Of a stretch of 64,000 nt of DNA, positions 60,299 through 64,000 are shown in pieces. The notes under the pieces are model-generated. The model had not been told where the DNA came from and searched no databases. It was given only the letters and a program-made list of their open reading frames with translations. Every line of letters starts with the position of its first letter. Position 1 is the first letter of the stretch. The DNA is taken from positions 1-64,000 of the forward strand of contig NZ_JAEKFH010000009.1 in assembly GCF_016650695.1 (NCBI RefSeq), given 5' to 3'. The translations under genes and the position numbers were made by a program. This stretch comes from Pseudomonas sp. TH41 (GTDB taxonomy: Bacteria; Pseudomonadota; Gammaproteobacteria; Pseudomonadales; Pseudomonadaceae).

Positions 60299-62845
60299 CT
60301 CGGAACGCGCATTTATCTCAGATTTCTCCGCATGTTGGGCGCGGTCAAAGGCGTTAATGGTGTCAGCGATTGCCTGCAAAATAGGCTCTAATGGTTGATC
60401 ATCTGCCAAGGTAATTACCCGAGAAGCTTCACCGAGTAAATCCAAGACTGCGTCGTGCGCCCCCATCGCTCGTTGGATCGCAATGTCCATGTCCTTCGGA
60501 GAGGCTCCATCCGCAGGTAGCCCTACAGAGAGAGCAATTGCGTTCACCTCGGAGTTCATAACCGTCAAAGACTCACGCGCCTCAGATGCGGCTTTGTCTG
60601 CCGCCTCTGCATCTTTACGTATTGTTGCTATGCGTGAGTTCACCACCTGCAGATTTGAAAGGTCTTCCTCGGCTCCCAGCAATTTGAAAGCTGCCGCCTC
60701 TGCGTTGGGGTAGCCAGCCCAGTCTGCACCATACTGACCGAGCGAATACGTCGCTGATTCCAATCTTTCCAGCTCGGACATCGCGTCGATGAGCTCACGG
60801 TGTTTTAAAATCAATCGCTCATGAATTTCGCGAACAGTTGCTAAATCCTTTACATCATTTGCCTCGGCGAAGCGTTGAAGTACTTGCAGGGTAGCTAGTG
60901 CATCACGCTCTCGTTGCGCGCGATCTCTGGCTACCTGTGCAGCCTGATGAAGCCCATTGCTCAGACCCGCATTGTCCGTCGCGGTGAGTGCCTCAATTTT
61001 GTGCAGCAGTTCCCCGTCTAGGTGAGGCGTCGCGCAAACAGGGCAATGCAGTGTGTCGCCCGTACGATCGATTATTGCCTGCGCAAGCCCACGCAGATCT
61101 GAGCGAAGTGCAGTCAATGATTGGCCGATCCGCTCCTGTTGCACCAGGCTGTCTGAAGCTGACTTCTCTTGCTGCTCAGCAAGCGCGAGGCTTTCCGAGG
61201 CGATTTGGAAGGCAGCGGATAGCCCACGAATAGCGTACTCAGCAGGAACCTCATGGACATCGTCGAGGGATATTCCTGAGAGGGCGATCCGCGCATTTGA
61301 AGTCGCAAGCTTGGCTTGCTCAATCGATTTGGCAAGAGCCGGAGCATCCGCTTCGCAGTAAATCGACCAGACCCCCAAGTCAGACAGCATTGGCTGATAG
61401 GCCTCTATCTGCGCTTCATGCTCACGAAGCTTCTGCCGCTTACTCGTGTCAGCCTCTACCAGGTTCCGAATCTTATCGAGCGCAGCCAACAGCGACTGCG
61501 CTTGCTGGCGTAGCGTTGTGATTTTCGCAGGCGTGTCTTGCGCTAAAGCGATAGCTTGGCGTAACCCGCGTGAAAGCGATTCAAGTCGAGATCGGTCGGA
61601 AGGTGCGAGTGCTTCATTGCCGTCGTCCTGAGCCCAGGAACAGCCGAGTTCGTGCAAACTTGCACGATATGATTTTGTGAAAGCGGTCGACTCGGTTGGT
61701 GAATCTTGCAGCCGCTTGACCTCATTACCGAGCAATTCAGTCTGCTTTTGGAGCGAGGGAATGCGCTCGCTGAAGCTCGTACGCTTTGACATGGCGTCGT
61801 CACGAAGTTTGCAGAGATCGGTCCATAGCGATGAGGTTTCGGCCCCGACCAGCAATAGACTCAGATCCTTCTTAAGCTGGTCCGGTGTTGATTCGCCCGA
61901 AAGTCGGAATGCGGCATCAGTATCTAGGAAGTTGAACCGGGTGAATGACTGGCTGATTGCTCCAGCGTTTTGGTTCGACTGTCCGTACCATGCGAGATTG
62001 CGTGCCCTTATGATGGCAGGCACAGCCGTGCTTTTTACAGTTACTACTTCACCGGCTGGGGTGAAGACATCGGCTTCGATGTTCTCAAACGTTGCTTCAC
62101 GATCATGACGAACACGTCCGCAGTACAGGGCTTCTATGGACTCGAGTAATGAAGTTTTGCCTACTCCGTTTGGGCCGAATATCAGGTTCACATCGCCAAA
62201 CTGAAACTTCTTATCAGTGAGGGCTGCCCGAAATTTTCCTACCCGAAAACTACGAAGCAGACCGGTACTCAGCGGGTCAGACAGGGGATTAGGAAGCGCA
62301 CGCGCTACCGGGACGGTGTCGACGGCAAAGGCTTCTCCCGTGCCTATCAGTTCTATTAATTGGGTTCGAGGGCGCTTCTCTAACAAGATACTGAGCGCTG
62401 CAGTTCGTAAAATCTCTTCCCATTGGACACTGGCGTCGGTAGCGACTTGCGCGCTGTGCTTCCGAATCGAGACGTCCTCAAAACGCTCTAAAAGATCCTC
62501 TTCAGTTAGGACAAATTTTCTCGCAAAATGCCTATCCCCCTCAATACGCGCCTTCGCTTTCAAAAAGCTTTCGTCGTTCTGAGAGTCGGGGCCTGCCCAA
62601 AAATACAGATAGCTATTCCAGCGCTGGTCGCCATCAGCTGTGAAGAATTCACTCCCCAGCAACTCTTCTTGAAATTTCGCCAGGTTCGCTGCCCGTTGGA
62701 TAACGTTATCCGATAGGTCAATGTAGGCCGTAGCAAAGGTTTTACCCTGGTAGATGCGCTCCCCACGAAAAATATCGTTACCCAAATCTTGAACCCGAGT
62801 GAGCTTTTCCGTGATCGTTCGACGCAAGGCGGCTGAGTCAATCAT
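60227..62845 (-). CDS. Rad50/SMC-like ATPase, C-terminally truncated
   Basis: 872 residues. An N-terminal region of about 200 residues without recognised motifs precedes the Walker A motif GPNGVGKT (224-231). A long coiled coil follows, with a zinc-hook-like CPVC at 601-604, and a returning coil to the end. The second half of the ATPase (ABC signature and Walker B) expected after the returning coil is missing, so the 3' end appears cut at 60227. Its start overlaps the stop of the partner gene by 4 bp. Such pairs are common in defence and repair systems (for example Lamassu-like); I cannot assign one. Confidence 0.72.
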   Translation of the reverse strand: MIDSAALRRTITEKLTRVQDLGNDIFRGERIYQGKTFATAYIDLSDNVIQRAANLAKFQEELLGSEFFTADGDQRWNSYLYFWAGPDSQNDESFLKAKARIEGDRHFARKFVLTEEDLLERFEDVSIRKHSAQVATDASVQWEEILRTAALSILLEKRPRTQLIELIGTGEAFAVDTVPVARALPNPLSDPLSTGLLRSFRVGKFRAALTDKKFQFGDVNLIFGPNGVGKTSLLESIEALYCGRVRHDREATFENIEADVFTPAGEVVTVKSTAVPAIIRARNLAWYGQSNQNAGAISQSFTRFNFLDTDAAFRLSGESTPDQLKKDLSLLLVGAETSSLWTDLCKLRDDAMSKRTSFSERIPSLQKQTELLGNEVKRLQDSPTESTAFTKSYRASLHELGCSWAQDDGNEALAPSDRSRLESLSRGLRQAIALAQDTPAKITTLRQQAQSLLAALDKIRNLVEADTSKRQKLREHEAQIEAYQPMLSDLGVWSIYCEADAPALAKSIEQAKLATSNARIALSGISLDDVHEVPAEYAIRGLSAAFQIASESLALAEQQEKSASDSLVQQERIGQSLTALRSDLRGLAQAIIDRTGDTLHCPVCATPHLDGELLHKIEALTATDNAGLSNGLHQAAQVARDRAQRERDALATLQVLQRFAEANDVKDLATVREIHERLILKHRELIDAMSELERLESATYSLGQYGADWAGYPNAEAAAFKLLGAEEDLSNLQVVNSRIATIRKDAEAADKAASEARESLTVMNSEVNAIALSVGLPADGASPKDMDIAIQRAMGAHDAVLDLLGEASRVITLADDQPLEPILQAIADTINAFDRAQHAEKSEINARSELNARAEELQVDNCRDLPTHLHST

Positions 62846-63693
62846 AAGGCTTCCGTGGTATCGAGCGGAGTAACGGCAAGGAAATCGGTCTTGTCTTCTG
62901 CTGGGTCATCAAAGCGGGTCAGAGCATCAATGCCTGCAAATTTGAGTAGCCCAAACTCTCGGTACGCTATGCACAACCTCTTTTGATGCTGCCCGCCAGC
63001 TCTTCGCAGTAACTCGTAGAGTTTGTCCGCAATGTTTTCTATGTGGCGGGGCTGAGGTGACTCTCCTAAATACGCGATGAGAGTTGGCTGGTTGCCCGCG
63101 GTCAGCACGTTGAAATTCGGATTGGCATCATCCCACCGCAGGGTGGATGCTGCATCCACTCCACAAACCTGAGGAGGCCATTCAATCCTGTTCAAAATTT
63201 CATGGTGGATCTGAGCTGCAGTATTGAGTCGCTGATGACGAAAATCTTGACCCTCGCGATCTTGAGCGACAGTTAATCTGCGCACCACCTCGTCTGGTCC
63301 CATCCTGCAGGAATCAATTTCTTTGAGTGCGCGCCAATTCGATTGGCCGGTTATCTGGCCAGCGCTTAATGCCAATATTCGCTCAATGGCTAAGGGATTG
63401 TGAGCTGCGATAATGTGCTGCAGCGCTATTTTCGTCGGCGGGCTGGCAGCAACCAGGTCTGCAAACCCCGCTTCGGGCGCGCCTGCTATTACCCATTTAT
63501 CATCATCAGCCTCCCAAACGTATCGTTGGACTGCAGTGGGGCCATTTCGATTGGCCATGATTGCGATGCCAACCGTTAATACTTTCGGTACTCGTAGCTC
63601 GAATACCGCTTCGTCATAGTGAAAAAGAAGAGCATGGCGCCGCTCTGTCATATAGGCATAGTAAAGGCCTAAATTATGATTCGGCATGACCAC
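62842..63693 (-). CDS. Hypothetical partner of the ATPase
   Basis: 283 residues; stop overlaps the ATPase start by 4 bp, so translationally coupled. No recognised family. Mixed alpha/beta N-terminal part, then a helical, Arg-rich segment (GQDFRHQRLNTAAQIHHEIL) and a C-terminal region. It may be an effector or adaptor for the ATPase. A later in-frame ATG (YAYMTERRHALLF) is an alternative start. Confidence 0.6.
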   Translation of the reverse strand: MVMPNHNLGLYYAYMTERRHALLFHYDEAVFELRVPKVLTVGIAIMANRNGPTAVQRYVWEADDDKWVIAGAPEAGFADLVAASPPTKIALQHIIAAHNPLAIERILALSAGQITGQSNWRALKEIDSCRMGPDEVVRRLTVAQDREGQDFRHQRLNTAAQIHHEILNRIEWPPQVCGVDAASTLRWDDANPNFNVLTAGNQPTLIAYLGESPQPRHIENIADKLYELLRRAGGQHQKRLCIAYREFGLLKFAGIDALTRFDDPAEDKTDFLAVTPLDTTEAL

Positions 63694-64000
63694 CGCATCG
63701 TCGGAGGAGCAATCTTCCGCAGAGCAGTACCAAGTCGATGCGGCGATGTTCCTCCATGGGTAAGGAGGTGTTCCTGGTGCGCCATGTTGGACGATGGACT
63801 GCGCCCAGTTCAGGCAGACGATATGGCAAATGCTGGATCGCGGGTCCGTATTGAATGTTGTGGTTCGATAGTGACGGTATGCAGTGTTCCGCGGACTTGG
63901 ATTGAGTTGGATATGAATCAGCGTCGAGCGATCATTGAAGTCAGCTAGCCAATCATCTCCGACAGCGAAGGCGTCAGAGCATATGATTACAGCTGCCGAG
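63694..64000. other. Upstream region at the window end
   Basis: About 307 bp upstream of the two-gene unit. Short open frames only; the promoter may be here. The window ends before any further gene can be judged. Confidence 0.4.

Noticed and set aside
1..64000. tRNA or rRNA genes
   Set aside because: No cloverleaf or rRNA segments recognised by eye; a tRNA scan would settle it.

Overview
The window reads as chromosome of a Pseudomonas-like gammaproteobacterium: G+C-rich genes with clear Shine-Dalgarno sites and protein families typical of environmental pseudomonads. I found no rRNA, tRNA or CRISPR array. Most of the window (about 1-47 kb) is one catabolic island whose enzymes suggest uptake and breakdown of a hydrophobic, sulfated and probably amine- or amide-bearing compound. 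The substrate itself is not shown by the sequence.

Layout. 52-6883 (+): an outer-membrane DUF1302 protein, a DUF1329 protein, a BNR/Ycf48-like beta-propeller and an RND/MMPL-type transporter. 7003-8265 (-): a radical-SAM sulfatase maturase. 8671-11258: an IS3-family element split by an IS1111-group (IS110-family) element. 11325-13241 (-): an A/T-richer pair, a frameshifted flavin amine oxidase and a small cupin. 13397-28863 (-): a long operon-like run with a second copy of the four-gene uptake module (DUF1329, DUF1302, RND, BNR), a Tat-exported flavin amine oxidase, a diheme cytochrome c, a Tat-type alpha/beta hydrolase, a membrane protein, two Cys-type sulfatases and an SDR. 29141-32537 (+): a TetR regulator, a DUF2889 protein and a D-aminoacylase-like amidohydrolase. 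32676-46833 (-): acyl-CoA dehydrogenase, two-domain oxidoreductase, acyl-CoA ligase, wax-ester-synthase-like acyltransferase, HSL-type hydrolase, thiolase, membrane protein, enoyl-CoA hydratase, then a dioxygenase-like cupin, a Ser-type sulfatase, a VOC-VOC-SRPBCC fusion and a decayed SDR/SRPBCC tail. 46978-47847 (+): an AraC-family regulator.

48-55 kb is mobile-element debris: an integrase remnant, an IS21 IstA fragment fused to an antitoxin-like tail, orphan antitoxins, a CysQ-like phosphatase carrying an octanucleotide tandem repeat, an XRE regulator with operator-like sites, and decayed ORFs. 55.3-60.2 kb is a second, partly decayed oxidoreductase cluster (GST, SDR pseudogene, saccharopine-dehydrogenase-like protein, zinc alcohol dehydrogenase, AraC regulator lacking its HTH end). 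It abuts a Rad50-like ATPase (60.2-62.8 kb) that also lacks its C-terminal half, with an unrecognised partner gene to 63.7 kb.

How it may work (inference). The two DUF1302/DUF1329/BNR/RND sets would move the hydrophobic substrate through the envelope. Exported sulfatases, matured by the radical-SAM enzyme, would remove sulfate. The Tat amine oxidase would pass electrons to the cytochrome c, and the hydrolases and amidohydrolase would open the molecule for CoA activation and beta-oxidation. Regulation appears shared. A 57-bp module occurs almost unchanged before the SDR at 16528 and the cupin at 37415, and related C6/G6 boxes lie before the maturase and a 56-residue small ORF. A separate 72-bp element precedes both the amidohydrolase and the acyl-CoA dehydrogenase operon.
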